Assembly: GCA_963819755.1 (NCBI GenBank)
Contig: CAWFXB010000001.1
Location: 62,001 to 126,000, forward strand
DNA from: VRUE01 sp963819755
GTDB taxonomy: Bacteria; Actinomycetota; Thermoleophilia; Solirubrobacterales; 70-9
Length of the DNA stretch: 64,000 nucleotides
Direction: 5' to 3'
In this document: positions 17,143-27,063 of the stretch, one piece after another
Numbering within the stretch: position 1 is the first letter of the stretch
Layout of the letters: every line of letters starts with the position of its first letter
Notes under the pieces: model-generated
Seen by the model: the letters and a program-made list of their open reading frames with translations, nothing else
Database searches by the model: none
What the model was told of the DNA's origin: nothing
Program-made: the position numbers and the translations under genes

Positions 17143-17148
17143 TAGACT
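17143..17148 (+). promoter_or_regulatory. Candidate leaderless -10 element for meaB
   Basis: TAGACT lies 9 nt before the meaB ATG and there is no Shine-Dalgarno sequence. The same hexamer at a similar distance precedes icmA, rpmE and pepA. Confidence 0.5.
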
Positions 17149-17157
17149 CCGCCGCCA

Positions 17158-18120
17158 ATGCCCGACGCCGCCAAATCCGCCTCGCTCGCCGAGCGCCTCG
17201 TCGCCGGCGACAAGCGGGCGCTGGCGCGGGCGATAACGCTGATCGAGTCCGACGACCCGGCGGGCTGGGAGTTGGTGCGGGAGGTCTACCCGCGCACCGG
17301 CAGGGCCCGGATCGTCGGCTTCACCGGGCCGCCCGGCGTCGGCAAGAGCACCCTGATCGGCGCGCTCACCGCCGAGCTGCGCAAGGCCGAGCGCCAGGTC
17401 GCCGTGCTCTCGATCGACCCGTCCAGCCCCTTCACTCGAGGTGCCCTGCTCGGCGACCGCATCCGTCTCTCCGATCACTTCCTCGACCCGGGCGTCTTCA
17501 TCCGTTCGATGGCCTCGCGCGGTGCGCTTGGCGGCCTCTCCGAGGCGGCGCTCCAGGTCGCATTGGCGATGGATGCGGCTGGCAAGGACGATGTTCTGAT
17601 CGAGACCGTCGGCGTCGGCCAGGCCGAGATCGACATCGTCGACCACGCCGACACGATCGTGCTTGCCCTGATGCCGGGATCCGGCGACTCGATCCAGGCG
17701 CTGAAGGCGGGGGTTATGGAGATCCCCGACGTGATCGTCGTCAACAAGGCCGACCACCCGATGACCGACACGATGGTGCGCGAGGTCCGCGGCGTGCTCG
17801 CCCTCTCGCATCAGCCCGGCGAATGGCAGGTGCCGATCCTGCGCACCGAGGCCGCCCGTGGCGAGGGCGTCGAGGAGCTGGCGGTGAAGATCGACGAGCA
17901 CCGCGCCCACATCGAGGCGGAGGGCACGCTCGAGCGGCGCCGCGCCCGCAACCTGCGCAACGAGGTGCTGGGGATCGCGACCTCGCGCACGCGGCGCCGC
18001 ATGGAGGCGACGGCCGCGGCCGATCCCGAGACGGCGGCACTGCTGGAGCGGGTCGTGCGCCGTGAGCTCGACCCGGCAAGCGCGGCGAGCGAGCTGATGG
18101 AGCGGCAGTCCGGTGAGTGA
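17158..18120 (+). CDS. meaB: MeaB/ArgK-type G3E GTPase, B12-mutase chaperone
   Basis: The 320-residue GTPase has the P-loop GFTGPPGVGKSTL near residue 56, the family signature SIDPSSPFTRGALLGDRIR, the switch segment ETVGVGQAEIDI and the base-specifying NKAD near residue 195. MeaB/MMAA proteins load adenosylcobalamin into acyl-CoA mutases and protect them from inactivation. The likely client here is the two-subunit mutase at 28.2-31.3 kb, although the gene is about 11 kb away. It may also serve a methylmalonyl-CoA mutase elsewhere. The 3' end overlaps the next gene by 8 nt. Confidence 0.92.
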   Translation: MPDAAKSASLAERLVAGDKRALARAITLIESDDPAGWELVREVYPRTGRARIVGFTGPPGVGKSTLIGALTAELRKAERQVAVLSIDPSSPFTRGALLGDRIRLSDHFLDPGVFIRSMASRGALGGLSEAALQVALAMDAAGKDDVLIETVGVGQAEIDIVDHADTIVLALMPGSGDSIQALKAGVMEIPDVIVVNKADHPMTDTMVREVRGVLALSHQPGEWQVPILRTEAARGEGVEELAVKIDEHRAHIEAEGTLERRRARNLRNEVLGIATSRTRRRMEATAAADPETAALLERVVRRELDPASAASELMERQSGE

Positions 18121-18517
18121 GGTGGGGACGCTGCCGAGCCTCGCCGAGGCGCTCGGCTGGAGCGGCTTCGAGCTCGACGACAGTGACGGCAAGGCCGTCG
18201 GCCGGGTCGAGGGGGCATACGCCGACTCGGAGGCGGGTAACCCGGTCTGGCTGGTGGTCGCCACCGGTCGCCGGCGTCGCACCAGGACGTTCGTCGTGCC
18301 TCTGCGCGAGTGCGCCGCGATGCCGGGCCGCGTCTGGACTGCCGAGGGGCGCGACGCGATGCTCGCGGCGCCCACAGTCGACCCGACCCGGCCACTGCTG
18401 CGCGAGCACGAGGTGGCGATCTGCGTCCACTACGGAGTCGGCGAGCAGCTCGGTCGCCACGCCGAAGTCGCCCACCGCGCCGAGGGCTCGGTCACCGCCC
18501 AGCCCGCATCGGACTGA
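18113..18517 (+). CDS. Hypothetical protein with PRC-barrel-like N terminus
   Basis: The 134-residue protein begins with a segment resembling a PRC-barrel strand pattern (ELDDSDGKAVGRVEGAYADS, then PVWLVVATG). I recognise no catalytic motif. It starts with GTG inside the meaB 3' end, so it is co-translated with meaB, but no known MeaB partner looks like this. The function is unknown. Confidence 0.6.
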   Translation: MSEVGTLPSLAEALGWSGFELDDSDGKAVGRVEGAYADSEAGNPVWLVVATGRRRRTRTFVVPLRECAAMPGRVWTAEGRDAMLAAPTVDPTRPLLREHEVAICVHYGVGEQLGRHAEVAHRAEGSVTAQPASD

Positions 18518-18566
18518 ACCGATCGACTTCATCTCCTCGTAACCAAAGGGTGGAAGAGTTGAGCGA

Positions 18567-20327
18567 ATGGTCCTGCTGATTCTGTTCGGCTTCGTGGCGG
18601 GTGCGGCCACCGCGCTCTCTCCCTGCGTGCTCCCGGTGCTGCCGATCGCGCTCTCCGCGGGCGCGACCGGTGGCCGGCGCCGGCCGCTAGGCATTGTCGC
18701 CGGCCTCGCCGTCTCCTTCACCTTCGCCACCGTCGCCCTGGTCTACGTGATCTCGGCGCTCGGCCTGCCCGACGACCTGCTGCGCAAGCTGGCGATCTTC
18801 GTCCTGTTCGGCTTCGGCGTCACGCTGATGATCCCCCCGCTCGCCGCCAGGCTGGAGGCCTGGCTCAGCCGCCTCGCCGGTCTGGTCGGTGGGCCGCGCA
18901 GCGGCGGCGACGGCTTCTGGTCGGGAGTCGCCGTCGGGGGCAGCCTCGGGTTCGTCTACGCGCCCTGCGCGGGGCCGATCCTCGCCGGGGTGATCACCGT
19001 CTCGGCCTCGCAGTCGTTCACGGCGGGCAGGCTGGCGGTGGCGCTCAGCTACGGCGTCGGCTCGGCCGTTGTCCTCTACTTTCTGATGCTGGGCGGCCGC
19101 CGCGTCATCGCTCCGCTCGCCCGCCGCGGTGCCGGCTTTCAGGTAGCGATGGGAGGGGTGATGGTCGTCGTGGCGCTGGCGATGCTGGGCAACTACGACG
19201 TCAAATTCCAGAACCAGATCGCCAGCAGCCTGCCCAGCTTCCTGGTCAACCCGTCGAAGCCCCTGGAGGACACCGCCGCCGCCCACGACGCCCTGGCGGA
19301 AGTGCGGGGATCGAGTGGGGGGCTGGGCGAAGCGGTGGCGGAGGCGGCGCCGATGCCCGAAGCCACCGGTCCCGGCCCCGATTCGGGCCTGCCGGTGTAC
19401 GGCAAGGCGCCCGAATTCGTCGACAACCAGCGGTGGTTCAACACGCCCGGCGACCGGCCGCTGACGCTGCGCTCGCTGCGCGGGCGGGTGGTCCTGGTCG
19501 ATTTCTGGACCTACAGCTGCATCAACTGCCTGCGCACGCTGCCCTACCTGACCGCCTGGGACAAGCGCTACCGCAAGGACGGGCTGACGATCGTCGGCGT
19601 CCACTCGCCGGAGTTCCCCTTCGAGAAAGAGGCGAGCAACGTCGAAGAAGCGATCGAACGCAACGGAATCGAATATCCGGTGGTGCAGGACAACGAACTG
19701 GCGACCTGGAACGCATACGGCAACCAGTACTGGCCCGCCGAGTACTTCATCGACTCTCGGGGACGGGTCCGCTTCGCCCATTTCGGCGAGGGCGAATACG
19801 GCGAGAAAGAAAAGGTGATCCGCGAGCTGCTCGCCGAAGCCGGTAAGGCCCCGGGGGGCGGGTCGGCGCGCGTCAGCGCCGTTGCCCCGTCTCCGACGGT
19901 GACCACTCCCGAGACCTACCTCGGCGCGGCCCGCGCCGAACGCTTCGTCAACCCGATGCTCTCGCCGGGCAGCCATGATTTCGGCAACCCTGAGTCGCCG
20001 CCGGCCAACGAATTCGCCTACCGGGGGACGTGGAGGATCACCCTCGATTCGGCGACGGCGGAGCGCGGCGCGGCGCTGGATCTCTCCTTCGGAGCACGCC
20101 GCGTCTACCTGGTGCTGGGCTCCCCCGGGCACAGCCGCCGCATGCGGGTCCTGCTCGACGGCCTGCCGATCCCAGACAGCCTCGCCGGGTCCGACGTCCA
20201 CAACGGCGTCGTCACGATCTCCGCACAGCGCCTCTACAACCTCGTCGACCTGCCCAAGGTCGAACACCGCACGCTTCGCCTGATCCCCGAAGCGGGGGTG
20301 ACTGGCTACGCCTTCACCTTCGGCTAG
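18567..20327 (+). CDS. DipZ-like CcdA-thioredoxin fusion protein
   Basis: The 586-residue membrane protein has three parts. First is a CcdA-type transmembrane domain (about residues 1-230) with the two conserved Cys in LSPCVLPVLPI and YAPCAGPIL. Second is a redoxin domain (about 275-420) with the CxxC motif TYSCINCLRTLPY near residue 318. Third is a C-terminal beta-sandwich (about 440-586), as in mycobacterial DipZ (Rv2874). It moves electrons from cytoplasmic thioredoxin across the membrane to reduce extracytoplasmic disulfides or peroxides. The 3' end overlaps the convergent acyl-CoA dehydrogenase gene by 4 nt. Confidence 0.9.
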   Translation: MVLLILFGFVAGAATALSPCVLPVLPIALSAGATGGRRRPLGIVAGLAVSFTFATVALVYVISALGLPDDLLRKLAIFVLFGFGVTLMIPPLAARLEAWLSRLAGLVGGPRSGGDGFWSGVAVGGSLGFVYAPCAGPILAGVITVSASQSFTAGRLAVALSYGVGSAVVLYFLMLGGRRVIAPLARRGAGFQVAMGGVMVVVALAMLGNYDVKFQNQIASSLPSFLVNPSKPLEDTAAAHDALAEVRGSSGGLGEAVAEAAPMPEATGPGPDSGLPVYGKAPEFVDNQRWFNTPGDRPLTLRSLRGRVVLVDFWTYSCINCLRTLPYLTAWDKRYRKDGLTIVGVHSPEFPFEKEASNVEEAIERNGIEYPVVQDNELATWNAYGNQYWPAEYFIDSRGRVRFAHFGEGEYGEKEKVIRELLAEAGKAPGGGSARVSAVAPSPTVTTPETYLGAARAERFVNPMLSPGSHDFGNPESPPANEFAYRGTWRITLDSATAERGAALDLSFGARRVYLVLGSPGHSRRMRVLLDGLPIPDSLAGSDVHNGVVTISAQRLYNLVDLPKVEHRTLRLIPEAGVTGYAFTFG

Positions 20328-21469
20328 CAGCCGAGCTGGCGGGCGATGACCATCTGCTGCACCTCGTCGGTGCCCTCGCCGATGGTGAGGATCTTGGCGT
20401 CACGGTAGAAGCGGCAGACCGGGTACTCCTCGATGTAGCCGTAGCCGCCGTGGATCTGCACCGCCTCCTCGGTGGCGCGCACGGCGAGGCGGCCGGTGAT
20501 CAGCTTCGCCTGCGCCGCGGTGAGGGTGAACGACTGGCCGGTGTCCTTCTCCAGAGCGGCGCGCCAGGTGAGTAGGCGGGCGGCCTCGATCTGGGCCGAG
20601 AGGTCGGCGATCTTCGCCTGGATCGATTGGAACTTGGAGATCGGCTGGCCGAAGGCGCGGCGCTCCTTGGCGTAGGAGATCGCCTCGTCGAGGGCGCCCT
20701 GTGCGAGGCCGACGCCCATCGCGGCGACGCCGATGCGGCCGCCGTCGAGGATGTGGAGAAAGTTCTTGAAGCCATCGCCGCGGCGGCCGAGCAGGCTGGC
20801 TTCGGGGACTCGGCAGTCCTCGAAGCTGAGCGGTCGGGTGTCAGAGGCGTTCCAGCCCATCTTGCGGTAGGGCTCGCCGGCCTCATAGCCGGGCGTGCCG
20901 TTGGGGACGATCAGGTTGGAGATCTCTTTGCGCCCATCGGCCTCGCCGGTGACGGCGGTGATCGAGACGCAGCCGGAGACGTCGGTGCCGGAGTTGGTGA
21001 TGAACTGCTTGGCGCCGTCGATGACCCATTCGCCGCCGGCGAGCCTTGCCTGGGTGCGGACGTTGCCGGCGTCCGAGCCGGCCTCGGGCTCGGTCAGCCC
21101 GAACGAGGCGAGCTTCTTGCCGCTGCAGAGGACAGGCAGCCACTCGTCCTTCTGCTCGTCCGTTCCCCAGAGGTAGATCGGCATCGTCCCCAGCGACGTG
21201 TGCGCGGCCATCGTGATGCAGACCGAGGAGTCGATCCGCGCCAGCTCTTCCACAGCCAGGACATAGGAGAGCGTGTCGGCCCCGCCGCCCCCGTACTCCT
21301 GGGGAAAAGGAATCCCCATCAGCCCAAGCCCGCCGAGCTTCTCGACGATCTCATAGGGAAAGGACTTGGTCCGATCCAACTCCTCCGCAACGGGCTTGAC
21401 CTCCTGGAGCGCAAACTCGCGCACCGTGTCCCGAAGGAGCTTTTGCTCGTCGGTCAGCTCGAAGTTCAC
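20324..21469 (-). CDS. Acyl-CoA dehydrogenase
   Basis: The 381-residue flavoenzyme is of normal length, with FGLTEPEAGSDAGNV (FAD/substrate contact), FITNSGTDV, the FGQPISKFQSIQAK segment and the C-terminal ILTIGEGTDEVQQMVIARQL. The catalytic base is probably the Glu in GEGTDE, as in short- and branched-chain dehydrogenases; isovaleryl-type enzymes place it elsewhere. It oxidises acyl-CoA to enoyl-CoA and hands electrons to ETF, whose genes are at 31-35 kb. It is the last gene of an HxlR-ALDH-ACAD operon. Confidence 0.92.
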   Translation of the reverse strand: MNFELTDEQKLLRDTVREFALQEVKPVAEELDRTKSFPYEIVEKLGGLGLMGIPFPQEYGGGGADTLSYVLAVEELARIDSSVCITMAAHTSLGTMPIYLWGTDEQKDEWLPVLCSGKKLASFGLTEPEAGSDAGNVRTQARLAGGEWVIDGAKQFITNSGTDVSGCVSITAVTGEADGRKEISNLIVPNGTPGYEAGEPYRKMGWNASDTRPLSFEDCRVPEASLLGRRGDGFKNFLHILDGGRIGVAAMGVGLAQGALDEAISYAKERRAFGQPISKFQSIQAKIADLSAQIEAARLLTWRAALEKDTGQSFTLTAAQAKLITGRLAVRATEEAVQIHGGYGYIEEYPVCRFYRDAKILTIGEGTDEVQQMVIARQLGC

Positions 21470-21490
21470 GGCGGGCAGCCTATGCGAGCG

Positions 21491-22926
21491 CTACAGCTGC
21501 AGGCTCTTGACCTGCAAGAGCTCCTCGATCGCGTAGCGACCGTTCTCGCGCCCGTGCCCCGACTGCTTGTAGCCGCCGAAGGGGGCGAGGGGGTTGAAGG
21601 CGCCGCCGTTGATCTCGATCTGCCCGGTGCGGATCCGCTTGGCGACCGAGATCGCGCGGTCCTGATCGCCCGACCAGACGCCCCCGGCGAGGCCGTAGAC
21701 GGTGTCGTTGGCGATCCGCACCGCGTCGTCCTCGCCGTCGTAGGGCTGGATCGCGAGCACCGGGCCGAAGATCTCCTCCTGGGCGATCGTCATCTCGGGC
21801 GTCACCTCGGAGAAGACCGTGGGGCGGACGAAGTAGCCGCGCTCGAGCCCCTCGGGTGCCGCAGCCCCGCCGGTCACCAGCTTGGCGCCTTCGGCCTCGC
21901 CCTTCTCGATGTAGTCGCGGACGCGCTCGCGCTGGACCCCGGAGACGAGCGGGCCGAGCCGGGTCGAGTCCTCGAAGGGGTCGCCCGGCGTGAAGGCCTC
22001 GGCGGCGGACTTGGCCAGCTCCTCGGCTTCGGCCAGCTTCTCGCGCGGCACCAGCATCCGGGTCAGGGCGCTGCAGGTCTGGCCCGAGTTGAGGTAGCAC
22101 TTACCGACTCCGTCGGGGATCGCCTTGGCGAGGTCGGCGTCGTCGAGGATCACGTTGGGGGACTTGCCGCCGAGCTCCATCGCGACCGGCTTGACCGTCG
22201 CCGAAGCGAGCTCGCTGACCCGCCGCCGGCTCGGGTCGAGCCGGTGAAGGAGACCATGTCGACGCCGGGGTGGCCGGCGATCGCCTCGCCGACGACCGGG
22301 CCGGTGCCGGTGACGAGGTTGAAGACCCCTGCCGGCAGGCCGGCGGCCTCGACCACCTCGGCGAGGATGAAGGCGTTGAGCGGGACCACCTCGCTCGGCT
22401 TGAGCACGACCGTGCAGCCCGCGGCCAGCGCCGGCGCGACCTTGGCGGCGATCTGGTTGAGCGGGTAGTTCCAGGGGGTGATCGCACCGAGCACGCCGGC
22501 CGGCTCGCGTAGCACGCGCGAGTTGCCGATCTCCTCCTCCCAGGCGACTTCCTCCATCAGTCCCGGCATTGCCCCGAACTGCCCGATCGGGAGGCCGGCC
22601 TGGATGATCCGGCTCAGCGTCAGCGGCATCCCCAGCTCCTGGGAGATCGTCGCGGCGATCTCGTCGCTGCGCTCGCCGAGCCCGGCGGAGATCGCCGCCA
22701 GGTAGCCGGCCCGCTCCTCGCGCGAGGTCTGCGACCAGGAGTCGAAGGCGTCGCGGGCGGCACGCACCGCGAGGTCGGCGTCCTCCGGCGTGCAGGCCGG
22801 AATCGTCGCCATGATCTCCTCGCTGGTCGAGTTGACCACCTCGATCGTCTCGCCACCCTGCGGCTCGACCCACTTGCCGCCGATGAAGATCTCGTTCCGC
22901 GCTTGCACCTCAGCCGCCGTCGCCAT
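21491..22926 (-). CDS. Aldehyde dehydrogenase, interrupted by one frameshift
   Basis: About 478 residues belong to the NAD(P)-dependent ALDH superfamily: GAITPWNYPLNQIAAKVAPAL, VLKPSEVVPL, FTGSTRAG, the base-bearing MELGGKSPN and the catalytic Cys in NSGQTCSALTRM. The first part (to FTGSTRAG) and the rest (from RVSELASATVKPV) are in different frames. Loss of one base in the GC-rich stretch at 22221-22230 explains it. Everything else is intact, so a sequencing error or a very recent mutation is likely. A strong AGGAGGAG ribosome-binding site precedes the ATG. The gene lies between an HxlR regulator and an acyl-CoA dehydrogenase in the same operon. Confidence 0.85.
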
Positions 22927-22976
22927 CTCGCTCCTCCTAGTCGTCCCGCGTCATCTCGATTGAACCATTGTGTCCC

Positions 22977-23459
22977 CTACAGGGGCAACAAGTGTCCATC
23001 CTGTTGCGCCAGGGCGCCGGGGCCGGGCATCGCGCGGGCGTCGCGGGCATGCAGCAGCTCGCCGCAGCTCTCGCAGATGCCGCGGTCGTTGACCTCGCCG
23101 CCGCACTGCTTGTGGACGATCAGCATCGGCGGGCCGTCCGGCTCGGGGGAGTGACGGTCGCCCCAGGCGAGCAGCGCGACCAGGGCCGGCCAGAGGTCGA
23201 GACCCTTCTCGGTGAGGAAGTACTCGTAGCGCTCGGGGCTCGACTGGTAGGGCCGACGCTCGAGGATGTCCTCCTCGACTAGCCGCTGCAGTCGCGCCGA
23301 GAGCACGTTGCGGGCAATCCCGAGGCCCCGCTGCAGCTCGCCGAAGCGACGGTTGCCGTTCATCACGTCGCGGACGATCAGCAGGCTCCAGCGCTCGCCG
23401 ACCACCTCGAGCGCCTTGGCGATCGAACAGACCTGCCCCGGGTATTCGTGACCGAGCAC
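22977..23459 (-). CDS. HxlR-family regulator with C-terminal zinc-ribbon-like tail
   Basis: This is an HxlR winged helix (ALEVVGERWSLLIVRDV, then LGIARNVLSARLQRLVEEDIL and YEYFLTEKG). A C-terminal extension has four Cys in a ribbon-like spacing (KQCGGEVNDRGICESCGELL), possibly a metal site. From the GTG at 23459 the protein is 160 residues. The longer TTG start at 23495 would place coding sequence over one of two operator palindromes, so I prefer the shorter start. It heads the operon with the aldehyde dehydrogenase and acyl-CoA dehydrogenase and probably represses both that operon and itself. Confidence 0.82.
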   Translation of the reverse strand: MLGHEYPGQVCSIAKALEVVGERWSLLIVRDVMNGNRRFGELQRGLGIARNVLSARLQRLVEEDILERRPYQSSPERYEYFLTEKGLDLWPALVALLAWGDRHSPEPDGPPMLIVHKQCGGEVNDRGICESCGELLHARDARAMPGPGALAQQDGHLLPL

Positions 23460-23480
23460 GAGAGTGATCTTGGCACACAA

Positions 23481-23541
23481 GGTTGCGTGAAGCAACTGAG
23501 TCGGTTAGGGTGGTCGCAATCAATGGTTGCTTCAAGCAACC
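23481..23541. promoter_or_regulatory. Tandem palindromic operators of the HxlR regulator
   Basis: Two copies of the same 17-nt palindrome, GGTTGCTTCAAGCAACC (23525-23541, perfect 8-bp arms) and a near copy (23481-23497), lie 44 nt apart centre to centre, about four helical turns. They sit just upstream of the HxlR gene, as expected for a dimeric HxlR repressor. The divergent thioesterase gene begins 174 nt away and may be co-regulated. Confidence 0.7.
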
Positions 23542-23714
23542 TTGGCCGACTGGAGGCGCAAGATGAGGCTGATTTCACGACACAGGCATCAGCGGCGGGC
23601 GAAGGCTCCGCGGATCTCGATCAGCCAGGCGGAGATCGCCGCCGACCTGCACTACCCGGCGGATCGCCGCCCAGGTAGCGGGGGCTTGGCAGCGAGCGGT
23701 AGGCGCGGGGCACG
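23542..23714. other. Intergenic region between HxlR operators and thioesterase gene
   Basis: These 173 nt hold a short plus-strand open frame rich in Arg, His and Ala that reads straight into the thioesterase gene region out of frame. It has no ribosome-binding site or family resemblance. I see no other structure. Confidence 0.3.
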
Positions 23715-24272
23715 ATGAGCGGCGAGTCCAACGGCGCCACCGCGGTCGACGCCGCGCTGGCGTTCGCCGAGTCGAGCCCGGAGACGAGCCGCAGCCGAAC
23801 CCTGGTCTGGCAGGACCCGGTCCCCACCGCGGCAGCCGGTGCGACGATGAGCGGCATCGAGTACATGGAGGCGATCGTCGCCGGCGAGGTCCCGCCACCG
23901 CCGATCGCGGTGACGATGCGGATGGGCCCGATCGAGGTGGAGGAGGGTCGCGCCGTCTTCTCGGGCGAGCCCGGCGAGGAGCACTACAACCCGATCGGCG
24001 TCGTCCACGGCGGCTACGCGGCGACCCTGCTCGACTCGGCGCTCGGCTGCGCCGTGCACACGACTCTGCCGGCTGGCGTCGGCTACACGTCGCTCGGCCT
24101 CGAGGCCAAGTTCGTGCGGCCGATCACCCGTGACACCGGCCGCGTGCTCTGCGAGGCCAACGTCCTCTACCGCGGCCGCAAACAGGCGACCTCGGAAGCC
24201 AGGCTGACCGCCGCCGACAGCGGCAAACTGCTCGCCCACGGCGTAGCCACCTGCATGATCCTTTCGGCCTGA
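23715..24272 (+). CDS. PaaI-family hotdog thioesterase
   Basis: The 185-residue hotdog-fold protein has the PaaI active-site pattern (EHYNPIGVVHGGYAATLLDSALG), in which the conserved HGG loop and the Asp of LLDS bind and hydrolyse acyl-CoA thioesters. It has an N-terminal extension of about 50 residues before the fold. It is transcribed divergently from the HxlR-ALDH-ACAD operon and could remove stalled acyl-CoA intermediates of the same pathway. It converges with pepA. Confidence 0.82.
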   Translation: MSGESNGATAVDAALAFAESSPETSRSRTLVWQDPVPTAAAGATMSGIEYMEAIVAGEVPPPPIAVTMRMGPIEVEEGRAVFSGEPGEEHYNPIGVVHGGYAATLLDSALGCAVHTTLPAGVGYTSLGLEAKFVRPITRDTGRVLCEANVLYRGRKQATSEARLTAADSGKLLAHGVATCMILSA

Positions 24273-24285
24273 GCCCTCGCGAGCG

Positions 24286-25722
24286 CTACGCGGCGAAGCC
24301 GCGCGCGAGCTCGACGAGCAGTCGCACGCCGAAGCCACTGGCGTCGTTGCCGGTGTAGGGGCGGCCCACGTCCCAGGCGGTGCCGGCGATGTCGACGTGC
24401 GCCCAAGGGGTGTCGCCGACGAACTCCTCGAGGAAGGAGCCGGCGTAGATCGTCCCGGCCTTGCGCTTCGCCGAGGCGTTGGTGAGGTCGGCGACGGTGC
24501 CCTTGGTCAGCTCCTTGTACTCGGGGTGGAGCGGTAGGCGCCAGACCAGCTCGCCGGTCGTCTCGCCGGCCTCGGCGACCTCGGCGGCGAGATCGTCGTC
24601 GTTGGAGATCACAGCCGCGTAGGTCGAGCCGAGGGCCATCAGCACGGCACCGGTCAGCGTCGCCAGGTCGACGATCCGTTCTGCTCCCAACTCGACCGCG
24701 TAGGCGAGGGCGTCGGCGAGGATCAGGCGGCCCTCGGCGTCGGTGTTGTTGACCTCGACCGTCACCCCGTTGTACTGGGTGATGACGTCACCGGGCTTTA
24801 TGGCCGTGCCGGAGGGCATGTTCTCGGTTGAGGGCACGACCGCGACCAGATCCAGCTCGAGCTTCAGCTCTGCGATCGCGCCGACGGCCTCCAAGACCGC
24901 GGCGGCGCCGGACATGTCCATCTTCATCTCGTGCATCGAGGCCGAGGGCTTCAGCGAGATGCCGCCGGTGTCGAAGGTGACGCCCTTACCGACCAGTCCC
25001 AGAGTGGGGCCCGAGCCGCCGCCCGCGTAGCGCAGCACGATCAGCTTCGGATCCTCCGGCGTCCCCTGGCTGACCGCTACAAGCCCGCCCATCTCCTTGG
25101 CGGCGATCTCCTCGCGTCCGAGGACTTCGGCGCTGACCCCCTCGTGGTGGGAGGCGATCTCCCGCGCCCGCCGGCCGAGGAATGACGGAGTGGCGACGTT
25201 GGAGGGAAGGCTCTGCAGGTCGCGGGCGCGGTTCTGCGCCTCGGCGCAGACGCGAGCGGCCTCGGCCGCAGCGGCAGCGCCCGACGGGGCGAGCAGGGTC
25301 AGCGACTCGAGGCGCGGTGGGGGAGGGTCCTTCGGGTCGGTGCTCTGGAAGCGATCGAAGCGGTAGCCGGCGAGGATCGTGCCGGTGACCAGCGCCTCGG
25401 CCGTCGCTTCGTCGTGGCCCGACTCCGGCAGCAGCCAGGCGAGCGAGGTCGCCTCCAGCTTCGCGGCCTCCTTGGCGGCCACGGCGGCGGCGAGGCGGAT
25501 TCGCTCGACGCCGGCGTCGTCGCGCTTGCCGAGGCCGACCGCGAGCACGCGACCCGGCTGCTCGGGACGCAGCAGGGTCAGCTTCTGGAAACCGCCCTTG
25601 GCCTCGCCGGCGCCCGGCGCTCCGGCCAGCTCGGCGGGCAGCTGCTCGCCCTCGTATAGACCGACCGCGAGCAGATCGGCGTCGGTCTCCACAGGTTGGA
25701 TCTGGCTGACTTCGACTCTCAT
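24286..25722 (-). CDS. pepA: Leucyl aminopeptidase (M17)
   Basis: The 478-residue M17 aminopeptidase has the metal- and substrate-binding parts LVGKGVTFDTGGISLKP, KMDMSGAAAV and the signature NTDAEGRL. It forms hexamers with two metal ions and removes N-terminal residues from peptides in the cytoplasm. The ATG at 25722 is chosen over an upstream ATG (25767) because a TAGACT hexamer lies 8 nt before it and the protein then starts at the usual MRVEV strand. It may take part in turnover of gamma-glutamyl or other peptides, but this is generic. Confidence 0.92.
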   Translation of the reverse strand: MRVEVSQIQPVETDADLLAVGLYEGEQLPAELAGAPGAGEAKGGFQKLTLLRPEQPGRVLAVGLGKRDDAGVERIRLAAAVAAKEAAKLEATSLAWLLPESGHDEATAEALVTGTILAGYRFDRFQSTDPKDPPPPRLESLTLLAPSGAAAAAEAARVCAEAQNRARDLQSLPSNVATPSFLGRRAREIASHHEGVSAEVLGREEIAAKEMGGLVAVSQGTPEDPKLIVLRYAGGGSGPTLGLVGKGVTFDTGGISLKPSASMHEMKMDMSGAAAVLEAVGAIAELKLELDLVAVVPSTENMPSGTAIKPGDVITQYNGVTVEVNNTDAEGRLILADALAYAVELGAERIVDLATLTGAVLMALGSTYAAVISNDDDLAAEVAEAGETTGELVWRLPLHPEYKELTKGTVADLTNASAKRKAGTIYAGSFLEEFVGDTPWAHVDIAGTAWDVGRPYTGNDASGFGVRLLVELARGFAA

Positions 25723-25730
25723 GGCGAGCG

Positions 25731-25736
25731 AGTCTA
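25731..25736 (-). promoter_or_regulatory. Candidate leaderless -10 element for pepA
   Basis: TAGACT on the minus strand ends 8 nt before the pepA ATG, with no Shine-Dalgarno sequence in between. It matches the hexamers in front of meaB, icmA and rpmE. Confidence 0.55.
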
Positions 25737-25820
25737 TGAACTCCCGCCGCGCGGTTCCTTTAGTCAACTATTACGTGACCAGGAACCACAACTTGCCATG
25801 GTGGCCCGCTATCGTTCCAG

Positions 25821-25840
25821 ACAGGGCCTTGCGGCCCTGT
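25821..25840 (+). terminator. Hairpin in the thiolase leader
   Basis: ACAGGGCC and its complement GGCCCTGT form a perfect 8-bp stem with a TTGC loop, ending 43 nt before the thiolase ATG. It could be a leader structure or attenuator. There is no gene upstream on this strand for it to terminate. Confidence 0.45.
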
Positions 25841-25883
25841 ACGAGCCGAGATCCGGCATAAACCGAAGCAGAAAGGCCGCCAG

Positions 25884-27059
<1,176 letters not shown>

Positions 27060-27063
27060 GCTG

